This document shows positions 63,840 to 64,000 of a DNA stretch of 64,000 nt, piece by piece. Below the pieces are notes generated by a model. It saw nothing but the letters and a program-made list of their open reading frames with translations. It was not told the origin of the DNA and searched no databases. Position 1 is the stretch's first letter. Each line of letters opens with the position of its first letter. The DNA is from Komagataeibacter sucrofermentans DSM 15973 (lineage in GTDB: Bacteria; Pseudomonadota; Alphaproteobacteria; Acetobacterales; Acetobacteraceae), in NCBI RefSeq assembly GCF_040581405.1, contig NZ_CP137157.1:1616001-1680000 (forward strand), in the 5' to 3' direction. The position numbers and the translations under genes are program-made.

Positions 63840-64000
63840 TCTGATCGGTTCAAGAGGGTGCGCGCACATTTTTTCATGCTGCGCGTTTAAATAATTCCTT
63901 CTTTTTCAAGGCATGATAGTGCCCGGCATTAGCCATAAATTCGCCATCCCGAGTAATTTATATGCCGGAGTGATTTTTGTGCATGTGCGAAATCGCGCAT
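63840..64000. other. Upstream region of the glp operon to window end
   Basis: AT-rich for the last 120 bases. It likely contains promoter elements of the glp operon on the minus strand. No gene start is seen before the window ends. Confidence 0.4.

Noticed and set aside
1-64000. CRISPR arrays, prophage or restriction-modification systems
   Set aside because: No regularly spaced direct repeats, phage structural genes or methyltransferase/nuclease pairs were seen.

Overview
The window looks like chromosomal DNA from an acetic acid bacterium (Acetobacteraceae), most likely Komagataeibacter/Gluconacetobacter. Evidence: high GC genes with AT-rich spacers, a CRP/FNR regulator gene fused by an ATGA overlap to a heme-PAS c-di-GMP enzyme (the layout described for the cdg1 operon of the cellulose producer A. 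xylinum), a sorbosone-dehydrogenase-like propeller, two type II NADH dehydrogenases, an AldB-type aldehyde dehydrogenase, and a glycerol operon carrying fructose-bisphosphatase and aldolase. The genus is inferred from gene content; no search was run.

Layout. 1-2.1 kb: cdg1-type operon (cut by the left edge). 3-7.2 kb: RecD-like helicase, MFS exporter, nagA. 7.5-13.1 kb: a heme-PAS c-di-GMP phosphodiesterase divergent from a phytochrome-type HWE kinase that lacks the usual chromophore cysteine. 13.1-16.5 kb: secreted PQQ-type propeller, secreted cupin, amidohydrolase of the 8-oxoguanine deaminase type. 17.4-23.5 kb: DUF1275 protein, YbaK deacylase, DMT exporter, large repeat-containing GT2/GT4 glycosyltransferase, NUDIX hydrolase. 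23.5-24.1 kb: a candidate small RNA and a YidB-like protein. 24.3-25.7 kb: an IS1182-type insertion sequence with a frameshifted transposase, next to tRNA-Val(GAC). 26-34.8 kb: N-formylglutamate hydrolase, stress proteins (KGG repeat, PRC barrel), Ogt, exported YVTN propeller plus exported creatininase homologue, large catalase, small unknowns. 34.9-42.7 kb: TPR glycosyltransferase, FAD-linked D-lactate/glycolate dehydrogenase, transporters, OafA-like acyltransferase. 43.3-56.5 kb: aldB-ndh, TetR regulator, 2H phosphoesterase, lipases, outer-membrane porin, metQNI, and a second ndh in inverted orientation. 57-64 kb: SDR, then the operon glpD-glpK-glpX-fba-glpR on the minus strand with a palindromic GlpR-type operator in front.

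How it fits together. Two oxygen-sensing c-di-GMP enzymes and a phytochrome-like kinase suggest environmental control of c-di-GMP, which activates cellulose synthase in these bacteria. The glycerol operon encodes a route from glycerol to dihydroxyacetone phosphate and, with aldolase and GlpX, up to fructose 6-phosphate. That suits organisms lacking phosphofructokinase that need hexose phosphate for the pentose cycle and cellulose. AldB plus NDH-2 couples aldehyde oxidation to respiration.

The best leads outside known families are the candidate sRNA at 23.57 kb, a hexanucleotide repeat that sets signal-peptide length at 30.2 kb, a family of interspersed gene-end repeats, and the cysteine-less phytochrome.
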